In this document: piece after piece, positions 1-8,498 of the stretch
Numbering within the stretch: position 1 is the first letter of the stretch
Layout: each line of letters starts with the position of its first letter
Assembly: GCA_965657935.1 (NCBI GenBank)
Contig: CBFHQE010000021.1
Coordinates: 1 to 27,664 of the forward strand
Length of the DNA stretch: 27,664 nt
Source: Maricaulis sp965657935
Lineage (GTDB): Bacteria > Pseudomonadota > Alphaproteobacteria > Caulobacterales > Maricaulaceae
Reading direction: 5' to 3'
Notes under the pieces: generated by a model
The model's input: the letters and a program-made list of their open reading frames with translations, nothing else
What the model was told of the DNA's origin: nothing
Databases searched by the model: none
Position numbers and translations under genes: made by a program

Positions 1-2425
1 CTTCATCGGTGTTCGTCAGAAGGATCGGAGCCGATTCTTCCAGCTCGTTCATGTTCGGGTAGATCACACGACCATCAGGTGCGACACCAACGAACTCCTG
101 CAGGTCAGCGCGCTGCCAACCGAGGTTCACGAAGTGCAGCTGGTTGTGAGCTTCGGAGTGAACGTACTGAGCCGTGACACGGTAGTCATCACCCAGACCC
201 CAGCGATCGAGGTTCAGGTTGTACTCACCAACGAGAGCGAAGCGCCACTGGCCCGGGATCTCGAAGTCCGGACCGAAGACGCCGAATGCCGGAACAAAAC
301 GACCGTTTGCGTTTGCAGCAGCGTCAGCAATTTGCGTCAGAGCTGCAGCCGGGATCGTGTTGCCCTGGATGCCCGCGAGCGGGTCGATAGAACCGCGGAA
401 GGTCAGCGGAACGAAGCTGTTGGCCAGGAAGACGGCCGGAGAACCGCCAGAGAACAGGCCAGCACCACCGCGAACGGTCAGGCGGTCGTTTACAGACCAG
501 TTGAAGCCAACACGCGGCAGCAGGATGTCAACGCCGTCGAGATTGTCACGACCGGAGATGCCATAGAGTTCCTGGAAGCTACGGCGGTCGCCGTTGTCCA
601 GAACTGTATCCAGACGCTCCGGAGCCAGCTGGTCCTGGGAGATACGCTCGTAACGCAGACCGTAATTGATCTCGAAAGTCGGCGACACAGCCCAGGTATC
701 TTCCGCGAAGAAAGACCACAGCTCGTAGGAGTAGTTGGTGATGCCGTCAGCAACATTACCGGACGCCGGCAGGTCGACGAAGAAGTCGGAAGCCAGCTGA
801 TCAGCGTAATCGGAGATGCTGTCGAAAACGGCGACGCCGGAAGAACCCGGTACGAAAACGTTCAGGACCGAGTAGTCCTCGTAACGCATGCCGAAGGTGA
901 TGTTGTGATCACCCCAGGCGTAGTTACCCTGGGCGTAGATCGTGAACAGCTCGTCATCGATGGCGTTACCCTGGTCGAAACGATCCGGGCCGAGGAAAAC
1001 GCTAACCGGCGAGGTACCAACCAGCGCAGCACCGTCGAGACCGTTCGCAGCGAACCACGGGTCAGCACCGTCGATGTCACGGATGTTGAAGCTCATGAAG
1101 TCAGAGCCGGACGGGCCGCCAGCCTGGCCAAGCGGCGTACGACGCTGCTGAGTTTCACGAGAACCAACGCGAACCAGCGTGGAGAAACGATCGGTCCAAT
1201 CGGACAGCAGCTCGAAGGAGTACTGGTCGGTGGAGACGGTCTCGTTACGCGTCGCGGTCGGGAAATCGAATGAACCGGTGCTAGCCAGCTGACCTTCGTC
1301 GAGGGTCATGTAGGTGAAGGTCGCACGATGGTCATCATTGATGTTCCAGTCGAACTTCGTCAGCAGACGCTCGGTCGTCTCAGCATCGCTGGACAGCGTC
1401 TTCTCGCCCGGGTCATAATTGTAGGTGTTCTGCGTCAGGGTGCGGATCGCGTCGAAGAGACCGATCTGGGTGTCGCCCAGGTTCGGGTTCTGCGGAGCCG
1501 TACGCTCGAATTCCGAGTAGTTCACGAAGAAGAACAGGCGATCTTCAACGATTGGACCACCGATGTTTACAGAGATTTCTTCTTCTTCGAACGTGCCCAC
1601 GTCGTAGTCACGACCGAAGGCGCGATCGCCAACCAGGTCGCTTTCAGAGCGGTAGTAGCCCAGAACGCCATCAAATTCGTTGGAACCGGAACGGGTCACA
1701 ACGTTGATGGAACCACCCTGGAAGCCATTGTTCAGGACAGAGAAGTCAGCAACCGTAACGGAAACGGACTCAATCGCATCCAGATCAACCGGCGGGCGCT
1801 GAGACGGGAAAACACCGTCAGAATTGATGCCGAACTGCTCGCCGATTTCGATGCCGTCGAGGTTCAGAGCGTTGAAGTTGGTACCAACGCCAGCGATGTT
1901 GAGCTCACCATTGCCGTTGGAGTTGACCAGCGGGTCACGCGCCAGGATGTCGGTGAAGTCGCGATTGACCGTCGGCTGTACTGCCAGGTCCGCTGCGGAG
2001 AACACAGAACCGACGCCCGTATCCAGCGTCAGGGTGTCGAGACGCTCACCACGAACCGTGATGATGTCCGTCGTTCCGCCAGAGGACAGGGACACACGCA
2101 TCGGAGCCTGGGAACCAATGGCGAGATTGATGTCTTCCAGAACAGCCGGCTCATAGCCTTCCGCCTGGATGATGACACGGTAAGGGCCACCAACACGCAG
2201 GTTGGTTGCGCTGAAGGTACCGTTTGCGCTGGACTGGACCGTCGACGTGGAAGCGGTCGGCAGGTGTACGATGGTGACAGATGCGTTGGAGAGCGGTGCA
2301 CCTGTTTCAGAAGTTACAGAACCACGCAGCGTCGACGTTGTCTGCTGAGCGTAGACGGCAGCGGGAGCTGCTGCCAGCAGAGCGACTGTCGCCGCGCTGA
2401 ATGCTAATTTTTTTGTAAAAGACAT
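1..2425 (-). CDS. TonB-dependent outer-membrane receptor, Oar-like (partial, C-terminus outside window)
   Basis: The reading frame gives 808 residues before leaving the left edge. It starts MSFTKKLAFSAATVALL, a signal peptide with probable cleavage after AVYA (about residue 26). Residues about 30-105 form a carboxypeptidase-regulatory-like beta-sandwich (TLRGSVTSETGAPLSNASV, then GGPYRVIIQAEGYEP). A plug domain follows (VNRDFTDILARDP; GVFPSQRPPVDLDAIESV; GFQGGSINVVTRSG), then many barrel-strand segments rich in aromatic and acidic residues. This order is typical of Oar/TonB receptors that import large ligands across the outer membrane with TonB energy. The ligand cannot be told from sequence. 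The ATG at 2425 is preceded by a GGGGGA ribosome site. No TonB, ExbB or degradation genes lie nearby. The family is confident, the substrate unknown. Confidence 0.9.
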   Translation of the reverse strand, partial: MSFTKKLAFSAATVALLAAAPAAVYAQQTTSTLRGSVTSETGAPLSNASVTIVHLPTASTSTVQSSANGTFSATNLRVGGPYRVIIQAEGYEPAVLEDINLAIGSQAPMRVSLSSGGTTDIITVRGERLDTLTLDTGVGSVFSAADLAVQPTVNRDFTDILARDPLVNSNGNGELNIAGVGTNFNALNLDGIEIGEQFGINSDGVFPSQRPPVDLDAIESVSVTVADFSVLNNGFQGGSINVVTRSGSNEFDGVLGYYRSESDLVGDRAFGRDYDVGTFEEEEISVNIGGPIVEDRLFFFVNYSEFERTAPQNPNLGDTQIGLFDAIRTLTQNTYNYDPGEKTLSSDAETTERLLTKFDWNINDDHRATFTYMTLDEGQLASTGSFDFPTATRNETVSTDQYSFELLSDWTDRFSTLVRVGSRETQQRRTPLGQAGGPSGSDFMSFNIRDIDGADPWFAANGLDGAALVGTSPVSVFLGPDRFDQGNAIDDELFTIYAQGNYAWGDHNITFGMRYEDYSVLNVFVPGSSGVAVFDSISDYADQLASDFFVDLPASGNVADGITNYSYELWSFFAEDTWAVSPTFEINYGLRYERISQDQLAPERLDTVLDNGDRRSFQELYGISGRDNLDGVDILLPRVGFNWSVNDRLTVRGGAGLFSGGSPAVFLANSFVPLTFRGSIDPLAGIQGNTIPAAALTQIADAAANANGRFVPAFGVFGPDFEIPGQWRFALVGEYNLNLDRWGLGDDYRVTAQYVHSEAHNQLHFVNLGWQRADLQEFVGVAPDGRVIYPNMNELEESAPILLTNTDE

Positions 2426-2453
2426 TTGGATGTCCCCCAATAGAACGACCAAC

Positions 2454-2469
2454 GAGGGCGAGCGCCCTC
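2454..2469 (-). promoter_or_regulatory. Hairpin in the 5' leader of the TonB receptor
   Basis: GAGGGC (2454-2459) and GCCCTC (2464-2469) are exact complements around a 4-base loop. The element sits 28 bases upstream of the receptor start codon. If transcribed it would form a compact GC-rich hairpin in the leader, close to but not covering the ribosome site. No function is shown. Confidence 0.4.
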
Positions 2470-2532
2470 TTTAACGAAGCACGGGCCTCGAACGCCGGCT
2501 GTTAGAAGAATCCAAGACGTGGGCGTGAAGCT

Positions 2533-2560
2533 TTTGTGACCCCAAAAAGGGCGTCACAAA
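2533..2560. promoter_or_regulatory. Inverted repeat TTTGTGAC-N12-GTCACAAA upstream of the TonB receptor
   Basis: The 8-base arms TTTGTGAC (2533-2540) and GTCACAAA (2553-2560) are perfect complements. The spacer also pairs internally (CCC with GGG around AAAAA). A further GTCACA half-site lies at 2564-2569. The position, about 110-135 bases upstream of the receptor start, suits an operator for that gene or for the divergent glycosyltransferase. The 12-base spacer is too long for the CRP consensus (TGTGA-N6-TCACA). Confidence 0.4.
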
Positions 2561-2746
2561 CACGTCACATTACGAGCAACCTCGAAACTTACCAGATCTT
2601 GTTCAATGCGACGCTCAATAACAACATTTTGTGCACTGCTATGCGCCGGTGATATTTATGCGACAGTTTCATGAAACTGGACATCAGACCGAAACCGCCT
2701 AGGCTGCGGCGAAAATGATACACTATTCAGCTGGACCTTTCTGAAC

Positions 2747-4291
2747 ATGGCCCCGACCGAGTCCCCCAACCAAGAATCACGTTGGATGCAGTTCACTGTG
2801 ATCCTGATCACGGTCGCGGCAGGGGTCCGCCATTTTACCCTCGCTTTCAACCCGCTCGAACTTCATGCGGACGAGACACAGTACTGGGTCTGGTCACGCA
2901 ATTTCGATTGGGGATATTTCTCCAAGCCACCGCTTATTGCCTGGCTGATCGCGGCCAGCACAAGCCTGTTCGGCGACACGGATTTTGCAGTTAGGCTGCC
3001 CGCTCCCCTGCTCAATATTGCCACGATGAGCTTCCTCTTTCTGGCAGCGCGCCGCCTGTTCGATTCTCGAACGGGATTCTGGGTGGTCCTGGTCTTCACG
3101 ACCCTGCCGGCAATCTGGGTGTCCAATGCCGTCATCTCGACAGATACGCCAATGATGGTCGCCTGGACCGGCGCTCTCTATTGTCTCGTCGCGCTGCGCC
3201 AGAACGCCAATTGGGGGCACGCAATTGGCCTGGGGGTCGCGATCGGGCTGGGCCTGATGGCCAAATACGCGATGATCTATTTTGTCATCGGCACGGGTCT
3301 GGCGCTCGTCCTTGATCGTCCAGCGCGTCAGGCTTTGCTGTCCTCAAAGGGCATGGCAGCGGCCGCGCTGGCTATCCTGATCTGGTTGCCAAACCTGCTC
3401 TGGAATGCAGCCAATGACTTCGCCACGGTGTCCCACACGGCAGCCAACGCAAATTGGGGCGGGCCGCTTTTCCATCCGGACGAAATGCTGGATTTCCTGT
3501 CGTCCCAGCTCGGCGTCTTCGGGCCGATTCTCTTCGTGGTGCTGATCGTCATCCTCTTTCGCACCCTGCGCCAGCGCAATGCAGATCATCCGGACGCTCT
3601 CTTCCTGGCGTTGTTCATATTGCCGCCCTTGATGACGGTCTCCCTCCAGGCGCTCATTTCCCGCGCTCACGCAAACTGGGCCTTTTCCGCCTATGCGGGC
3701 GCCGCATTGCTCGTCACCTGGTGGCTGCTGCAGGGCCCGGCCTGGCGTCGCACGGCGCTTTATGCGTCGATTGGCCTGCATACGCTGCTTGGCGTATTCG
3801 CCATTGCGGTCGCCTCCAGCTCATCTCTCACGGAAGCGGTGGACCTGGCCAATTCCACCAAGCGTATCCGCGCCTGGCAGGAAACCGCTGATGAAATAAC
3901 CCGCTATGGCATGGAGCGCGACTACGCTGTCATTGCCTTCGACAATCGCAACGTGTTCCACCAGATGCAGCGCTATGCCGGAGAGCTCGAACGCCCGCTG
4001 GCCATGTGGCTGCGTTACTCTGGCCCCGTAAACCATGCCGAGCAGGGCTGGCCGCTGGCGGAGAATTTTGAGGGCGACATCCTGATCATCTCAGAACGTC
4101 CACGCGAAGTGCCCAGAATGCGCGAGGATTTCGCCAATTTCGACCACGTCGCTGATCTCGTCATACCACTGGATGGTGACAAGACCCGGGAATTCACCCT
4201 GTGGCGTGCATCCGGACACCAGCGAGTGACGCGGGATGTGGCTTATGAGGATCGCTGGACGGCTGTCGACGCTGCAAGAGACGGGCGCTAG
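2747..4291 (+). CDS. Membrane glycosyltransferase, GT39/ArnT-like (PMT superfamily)
   Basis: A 514-residue integral membrane protein with about ten to twelve hydrophobic segments in the first 360 residues, followed by a soluble C-terminal domain. The first periplasmic loop carries ELHADETQYWVW (about residues 38-49). This matches the acidic Asp-Glu motif of the GT-C fold enzymes that transfer sugars from polyprenyl-phosphate donors. KPPLIAWL and the AKYAMIYF segment are also typical of bacterial GT39/ArnT-like proteins annotated as dolichyl-phosphate-mannose mannosyltransferase-like. The acceptor could be lipid A, another envelope glycan or a protein; the sequence does not say. The ATG at 2747 has only a weak ribosome site, but no better start lies before the first membrane segment. 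Its stop overlaps the argC stop tail to tail. Confidence 0.8.
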   Translation: MAPTESPNQESRWMQFTVILITVAAGVRHFTLAFNPLELHADETQYWVWSRNFDWGYFSKPPLIAWLIAASTSLFGDTDFAVRLPAPLLNIATMSFLFLAARRLFDSRTGFWVVLVFTTLPAIWVSNAVISTDTPMMVAWTGALYCLVALRQNANWGHAIGLGVAIGLGLMAKYAMIYFVIGTGLALVLDRPARQALLSSKGMAAAALAILIWLPNLLWNAANDFATVSHTAANANWGGPLFHPDEMLDFLSSQLGVFGPILFVVLIVILFRTLRQRNADHPDALFLALFILPPLMTVSLQALISRAHANWAFSAYAGAALLVTWWLLQGPAWRRTALYASIGLHTLLGVFAIAVASSSSLTEAVDLANSTKRIRAWQETADEITRYGMERDYAVIAFDNRNVFHQMQRYAGELERPLAMWLRYSGPVNHAEQGWPLAENFEGDILIISERPREVPRMREDFANFDHVADLVIPLDGDKTREFTLWRASGHQRVTRDVAYEDRWTAVDAARDGR

Positions 4292-5226
4292 CCCCGCTCC
4301 TCCGGCAGGTTCAGCGCGATCGTCAGGTTCTGCAAGGCCTGAACAGCGGCACCCTTGAGCAGATTGTCCAGCGTCGCAACGACGACCGCTCGACGCCCGT
4401 CATCAGCGAGCTGAAAACCACCGAGCGTGATGCCGGGACGACCCGCACCATCAATCACTTCAGGAATGTCCTCGACCAGTTCGACCAAGGCCTCATCGGC
4501 ATAGAATTCGGCATAGGCCTGTCCAAGCTCGTCAGCACTCATGGCCTCGGAAAACTCGAGATGCACCGTGGCGACGATGCCGCGGAAAAAGGCGGCCACA
4601 TGGGGCGTAAAGCGGACGTCGACGCCCAGATGACGGCTCATTTCCCGCTCGTGGATATGCCCGGCGAGGGCATAGGGCATGAGATTGTCCTTCAAGGCAT
4701 CCAGGTCATTCTTGCGCGACGGCGTGGTGCCAGCACCGGAATAGCCCGAGACACCGAACACGTGAGCAGGAGCGTTGAGACATTGCCGGATCGGAGCAAT
4801 CGCCATCTGACCCGCCGTCGCATAACAGCCCGGATTGGAGATCCGGCGTGCCCTCGCCAATGCCTCGCGGCCATAGACTTCCGGCATGCCGTAAGTCCAG
4901 CGGTCGTCAAAGCGATAATCAGCCGAGAGGTCAACGATCACCGGAGCAGATCCGGCCGCGTCTATGGCCGCGACAAAACCGGCTGCTGCTCCGTTGGGCA
5001 GCGCCAGGATTACCGCATCCACGTCACGTGAAGCCACATCTGCCGGGGCCAGCGCCTCGAAGTTAAGCCCATTTCTGACTTCCGGCGCCATCTGTGCGAC
5101 AGCTTGGCCAGCAAATTCACGGGAACTGGCAAAGACCAGTTCCACATCGTCCCGTCCGGCGATCAGACGCAGCAGCTCTCGTCCGGTGTGGCCGCGGGCT
5201 CCGACCAGTCCAATCCGCGCACTCAT
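4288..5226 (-). CDS. argC: N-acetyl-gamma-glutamyl-phosphate reductase
   Basis: ArgC catalyses the NADPH-dependent reduction of N-acetylglutamyl-5-phosphate to the semialdehyde, the third step of arginine synthesis. The 312-residue protein opens with a Rossmann nucleotide loop (GLVGARGHTGREL, residues 6-18). It has the catalytic Cys134 in SNPGCYATAG, the GYSGAGTTPSRKN substrate segment (161-173), and FTPHVAAFFRGI (206-217) with the conserved histidine. The length fits the shorter ArgC class. The ATG at 5226 overlaps the upstream argB/A stop as ATGA, implying translational coupling; an in-frame extension upstream would run into the fusion gene and is rejected. The last gene of argF'-argBA-argC. 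Confidence 0.95.
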   Translation of the reverse strand: MSARIGLVGARGHTGRELLRLIAGRDDVELVFASSREFAGQAVAQMAPEVRNGLNFEALAPADVASRDVDAVILALPNGAAAGFVAAIDAAGSAPVIVDLSADYRFDDRWTYGMPEVYGREALARARRISNPGCYATAGQMAIAPIRQCLNAPAHVFGVSGYSGAGTTPSRKNDLDALKDNLMPYALAGHIHEREMSRHLGVDVRFTPHVAAFFRGIVATVHLEFSEAMSADELGQAYAEFYADEALVELVEDIPEVIDGAGRPGITLGGFQLADDGRRAVVVATLDNLLKGAAVQALQNLTIALNLPEERG

Positions 5227-6548
5227 GATGTCGTCGCCAGTGTGGCCGGCAGGGCGAGCGCCTGATCCAGTACGGGCTGAAGCTCGGCCATGGACCGCTC
5301 CCCCCGCCAGAACACCGTCCACTCCCCCTGTCGGACAGCGCCGGTGCACTGATCGAAATAGAACCCGTTGACCGGATTGTCAGTGCGCGAACGCCAGACC
5401 AGCTCCGGCGCGTAGTCGACAAGCCGCTGCCAGACCGCGCGACCCAGGCCTTCGCCCCGCGCTTCGTCCAGCACCGCAAACTTGTCGAGATAGATGGAAC
5501 CGGCGAGCCGCGTCGTCAGTGCCGCCGCCCGATAGTTCTCTGTGACCAGGGCATGATCAAGATCAAGCCCATCCCAGTAGCCGGCGACTGTGGGTCGACC
5601 GAAAGCCTGGGTGACCAGACCCTCCAATCGGGTCATGTCCAGCGCAGTCTTGTCATCCAGGGCAAAGATACGCTCACCCCGCCGCACCAGCGTACCGGCA
5701 CCGGCATGGGTGAAGAGCTCACTCGCCAGGGCCCGGGGCTTGGTGATGGAAACCGAGCTCGACAGGGGCAGGCTTTCCAGCAGCCGCTTGATCTCGTCGA
5801 TCTTGAGCTGCATGCCGCCGGACACCCAGTCCGCCGCGACGATGCGTTCATAGTCGGTGGCGAGATTTATGGACGAGATGATGTCACCCTCAGCGTCCAG
5901 CAAACCACCCGTGCCCGTCAGGAAAACGACTTTGTAGGGCTGCAGCGCCTCCACCAGGGCCCGCACCGCGCTGTCCGCGTTCACATTGACCAGCTTGCCG
6001 TCCGGCGTCTCACCCAGACAGGCCAGAATGGGCGCCTGACCGGCACGCGCGGCGGCTGCGACGAGGTCAAGACGAACTTTCGTCGGCTCTCCGACACGGC
6101 CCAGCCTGGCCTCATCGATCAGCTCAGCCTCGAAGACGCCGCTGGGAATGGCAGCGGCCTGGCCGCCGGCCGCGCGAACGCCATCAACAATCGCCAGATT
6201 GGCCCGGGTCAGCGTCTCGCGGATCACCGGAACGACGCTTTCGCGGGTCACCCGCAGACCGTCCAGACGCTCGGTCTCGATGCCTGCCGTTTCCAGCGCT
6301 TCATCCAGCTGCGGCCCCCCACCATGGACGACGATGGGCGACAGCCCTACCGATTGCAGGAAGGCCAGCGAGGCGGAAAGCGCTTCCAGGTCGTCGCGGA
6401 TGACCGCACCACCCACCTTGATGACGGCAAAACGCTCCTGGTCCAGGCCAGAAAAACGGCTTAGATACTCACGGATTTCCTTGCCGTCCCGCATGTGGGA
6501 GAGCAACTGGACAATCGTCTGCCGAACTTCGGAGAAATTCTCGCTCAT
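5223..6548 (-). CDS. Bifunctional N-acetylglutamate kinase/synthase (ArgB-GNAT fusion)
   Basis: A 441-residue protein with two domains. Residues about 25-295 are an amino-acid kinase fold that phosphorylates N-acetylglutamate: KVGGAVI (44-50), VVHGGGPQLD (73-82), NVNADSAV (188-195), GGMQLKI (244-250). Residues about 300-441 are a GNAT acetyltransferase domain with an acetyl-CoA pyrophosphate loop in DEARGEGLGR (361-370) and a YF element at NGFYFD. Such NAGS-K fusions, related to vertebrate NAGS, are known from Maricaulis and Xanthomonas, and replace separate ArgA and ArgB. The enzyme would make acetylglutamate from acetyl-CoA and then phosphorylate it. The ATG at 6548 overlaps the argF' stop as TGATG; its own stop overlaps the argC start. 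A GTG one codon upstream is possible but would not change the domains. Confidence 0.93.
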   Translation of the reverse strand: MSENFSEVRQTIVQLLSHMRDGKEIREYLSRFSGLDQERFAVIKVGGAVIRDDLEALSASLAFLQSVGLSPIVVHGGGPQLDEALETAGIETERLDGLRVTRESVVPVIRETLTRANLAIVDGVRAAGGQAAAIPSGVFEAELIDEARLGRVGEPTKVRLDLVAAAARAGQAPILACLGETPDGKLVNVNADSAVRALVEALQPYKVVFLTGTGGLLDAEGDIISSINLATDYERIVAADWVSGGMQLKIDEIKRLLESLPLSSSVSITKPRALASELFTHAGAGTLVRRGERIFALDDKTALDMTRLEGLVTQAFGRPTVAGYWDGLDLDHALVTENYRAAALTTRLAGSIYLDKFAVLDEARGEGLGRAVWQRLVDYAPELVWRSRTDNPVNGFYFDQCTGAVRQGEWTVFWRGERSMAELQPVLDQALALPATLATTS

Positions 6549-7555
6549 CACAGCCCTCCCTGATTGGCGAGGGTTTCCATGACAGCCTTCTGCACGTGCA
6601 AGCGGTTTGCCGCCTCCTCAATGCCCAGAAAGGCCGGACTGTCGACGACGGCATCGGCGATCTTCACATTGCGGCGCATCGGCAGACAATGACTGACAAC
6701 GCCATTATCGGTCATCGCCATTTTCTCCGGTGTGATCATGAAGTCCGAGCCCCTGGCACGCAGAGGGGCTTCGTCCTCCCAGTTGCCGTAATACGGCAAC
6801 GCGCCCCAGCTTTTGGCGTAAACAACATTGGCACCGGAATAGGCCGCTTCAACGTCCGTCGTCACGGACAGGCTGGCCCCTGCATCACCGCAGAATTTCT
6901 CTGCCGCCGTCATGTACCGCTCGTCCAGGCGATAGGCCTCATCCGGTACCAGCATGCGGACATTCATCCCGAACTTTGACGCGATCAGCAGGGCGGAATT
7001 CGCGACGGCTGTGTTGAGCGGCTTGGGATGGGGCACCCAGGTCAACAGGAAGTCCTTACCTTCGACCGAACCCATGCGTTCCTGCAGGGCCAGCATCAAC
7101 GCCAGCTCCTGACACGGATGCACGATGGTCTCCATATTGATGACCGGCACTGTCGCGTGTTTCGCAAAAGCCGAGATCATCGGATCCTCGCGCTCAGCGC
7201 GCCAGTCCTTGAACTCCGGAAAACAGCGAATGGCAATCAGATCGACATAGCTCGACAGGACACGGGCCGCCTCGCGAACGTGCTCCTCTTCAGACCCGTC
7301 CATGACCGTGCCGTCGGAAAACTCCAACGGCCATGTCGCGCCCTTGGCGTCCAGGACAATGGCGTGTCCGCCCATCTGATGAGCCCCGATATCAAAGCTC
7401 GATCGGGTTCGCAGTGACGGATTGAAGAACAAGAGCGCGATCGACTTTCCTTCGAGCGATCGGCTGACCGTACCGGACTTGAAGGTGGCTGCTCGGTCGA
7501 GCAGGCCCTGAAGCTCGGAACGGGACCAATCGGCTGTCGTCAGGAAGTGGCGCAT
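6548..7555 (-). CDS. argF': N-acetylornithine carbamoyltransferase (AOTCase)
   Basis: The enzyme transfers a carbamoyl group from carbamoyl phosphate to N-acetylornithine, giving N-acetylcitrulline. The 335-residue protein has the carbamoyl-phosphate motif SLRTR (47-51), HPCQ (146-149) and HCLP (289-292). The AOTCase rather than OTCase assignment rests on three features: VMDGSEEEH (84-92), with the acidic residue that marks acetylornithine specificity; PHPKPLNTAVANSAL (175-189), which replaces the usual OTCase segment; and RRNVK (294-298), whose lysine corresponds to the carboxylated lysine of Xanthomonas AOTCase. The start at 7555 (MRHFLTTADWS) matches the family N-terminus; an upstream in-frame extension crosses the divergent promoter region and is rejected. 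First gene of the arginine operon, consistent with an acetylated pathway. Confidence 0.92.
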   Translation of the reverse strand: MRHFLTTADWSRSELQGLLDRAATFKSGTVSRSLEGKSIALLFFNPSLRTRSSFDIGAHQMGGHAIVLDAKGATWPLEFSDGTVMDGSEEEHVREAARVLSSYVDLIAIRCFPEFKDWRAEREDPMISAFAKHATVPVINMETIVHPCQELALMLALQERMGSVEGKDFLLTWVPHPKPLNTAVANSALLIASKFGMNVRMLVPDEAYRLDERYMTAAEKFCGDAGASLSVTTDVEAAYSGANVVYAKSWGALPYYGNWEDEAPLRARGSDFMITPEKMAMTDNGVVSHCLPMRRNVKIADAVVDSPAFLGIEEAANRLHVQKAVMETLANQGGL

Positions 7556-7609
7556 TTTCTTGCCTTTTCGCGCTTGCAATAAATCAAGGTCATCGCTTAG
7601 GGGGCGCCA

Positions 7610-7623
7610 CTGGACATGTCCAG
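7610..7623. promoter_or_regulatory. Perfect 14-bp palindrome between argF' and kdsB
   Basis: CTGGACATGTCCAG is identical to its own reverse complement. It lies 54 bases upstream of the argF' start and 95 bases upstream of the kdsB start, in their shared divergent control region. The size and position suit an operator for a dimeric regulator acting on either gene. It does not resemble the enterobacterial ARG box, which is AT-rich. No regulator can be named. Confidence 0.45.
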
Positions 7624-7718
7624 ACCCTGAACGCCTGCGGGCCGGCATGGCAGCATTGCCGCAAGGAGTGGAAATCGGCTGCGGGATGTGGAACAAGCCG
7701 AAGACGAAGGAGATCTGC

Positions 7719-8498
7719 ATGTCCGTTCTTGCCGTTATTCCCGCCCGTTACGGTTCCACCCGTTTCCCGGGCAAACCGCTCGCGAAAATCGCGGACCAGA
7801 TGATGGTCGAGCGCGTCTGGCGCATTGCCGCGGCAGCGGATGGCGTTGACCGCGTGGTGGTGGCAACGGACGACCAGCGCATCGTCAAGGCCGTCGAGGC
7901 CGCCGGCGGTGAAGCGGTCATGACAGACGAACATTGCCGCAATGGTACCGAGCGCGCGCTGGATGCGCTCAAACGCCTGAAGAGCGACGCAGAGATCATC
8001 ATCAATGTTCAGGGTGATGCTCCGCTGATCCCGCCCTGGGTGATCGGCGATGTGGCCACCACCCTGCGCGATAATCCGGACATGCCGATGGCAACACCTG
8101 CCGTGGCCCTGCCCGCCGAGACCGAAGCGCGCATGCGGGTCGACAAGGCAAACGGTTCGGCCAGCGGTACTACGGTCGTTTTCGACAAGACCCTGCGGGC
8201 CATGTACTTCTCCAAGAACGTCATCCCCTTCCGTCGCAAGGCCGAGACGGGCGCGCCAGTCTTCCAGCATATCGGCCTCTACGGATATCGGCGTGACACC
8301 CTGGAACAGCTCGTCGGCCTCGAGCCCACACCACTTGAGATGACCGAAAGCCTGGAACAATTGCGGGCTCTGGAGAACGGCATCCCGATCCAGATCGTGC
8401 TGACCGATTATCGCGGCCGGTCCGCCTGGTCGGTCGACAGCCCCGAAGATGCGGTCCGCGTTGAAGAGATCATCAAACGCGAGGGGGAACTGGTCTGA
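7719..8498 (+). CDS. kdsB: 3-deoxy-manno-octulosonate cytidylyltransferase (CMP-KDO synthetase)
   Basis: KdsB activates the inner-core sugar KDO with CTP to give CMP-KDO for lipopolysaccharide assembly in the cytoplasm. The 259-residue protein starts MSVLAVIPARYGSTRFPGKP, the nucleotide-binding loop of the family. It contains NVQGDAPLIPP (96-106) with the metal-binding Asp100, QHIGLYGYRR (183-192) and LEQLRALENG (212-221). The length is normal. Many KdsB proteins have Glu after the GD motif, whereas this one has Ala101, a variation I think occurs in alphaproteobacterial members. The ATG at 7719 has an AAGGAG ribosome site eight bases upstream, so a longer in-frame start at 7560 is rejected. 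It overlaps the next gene as TGATG, implying coupling. A relative acting on a modified KDO (for example the 8-amino sugar) cannot be excluded. Confidence 0.9.
   Translation: MSVLAVIPARYGSTRFPGKPLAKIADQMMVERVWRIAAAADGVDRVVVATDDQRIVKAVEAAGGEAVMTDEHCRNGTERALDALKRLKSDAEIIINVQGDAPLIPPWVIGDVATTLRDNPDMPMATPAVALPAETEARMRVDKANGSASGTTVVFDKTLRAMYFSKNVIPFRRKAETGAPVFQHIGLYGYRRDTLEQLVGLEPTPLEMTESLEQLRALENGIPIQIVLTDYRGRSAWSVDSPEDAVRVEEIIKREGELV

Larger units (their letters stand above)
2426..2746. other. Divergent intergenic region between TonB receptor and glycosyltransferase
   Basis: This 321-base gap separates two divergently transcribed genes and should carry both promoters. It is more AT-rich than the flanks. 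It contains a short hairpin near the receptor start and a longer GTGAC-type inverted repeat (both listed separately). I see no convincing open reading frame and no clear -35/-10 pair on either strand. Confidence 0.6.

Noticed and set aside
134..2407. Long plus-strand open frames (134-1273 and 1328-2407)
   Set aside because: They lie antisense to the TonB receptor, whose frame gives clear signal peptide, plug and barrel features. The antisense proteins show no recognisable domain and are frame shadows of high-GC coding DNA.
2533..2560. CRP/FNR-type binding site
   Set aside because: The TGTGAC and GTCACA half-sites are 12 or more bases apart, not the six needed for a CRP site, so the element is reported only as an inverted repeat.
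5227..5349. Longer argC start at 5349
   Set aside because: The extension lies inside the coupled upstream gene and adds no family sequence; the ATGA overlap at 5226 marks the real start.
4561..6464. Plus-strand open frames opposite argC and the NAGS-kinase fusion
   Set aside because: The minus-strand genes carry complete catalytic motifs and coupled starts; the opposite frames have no domain.
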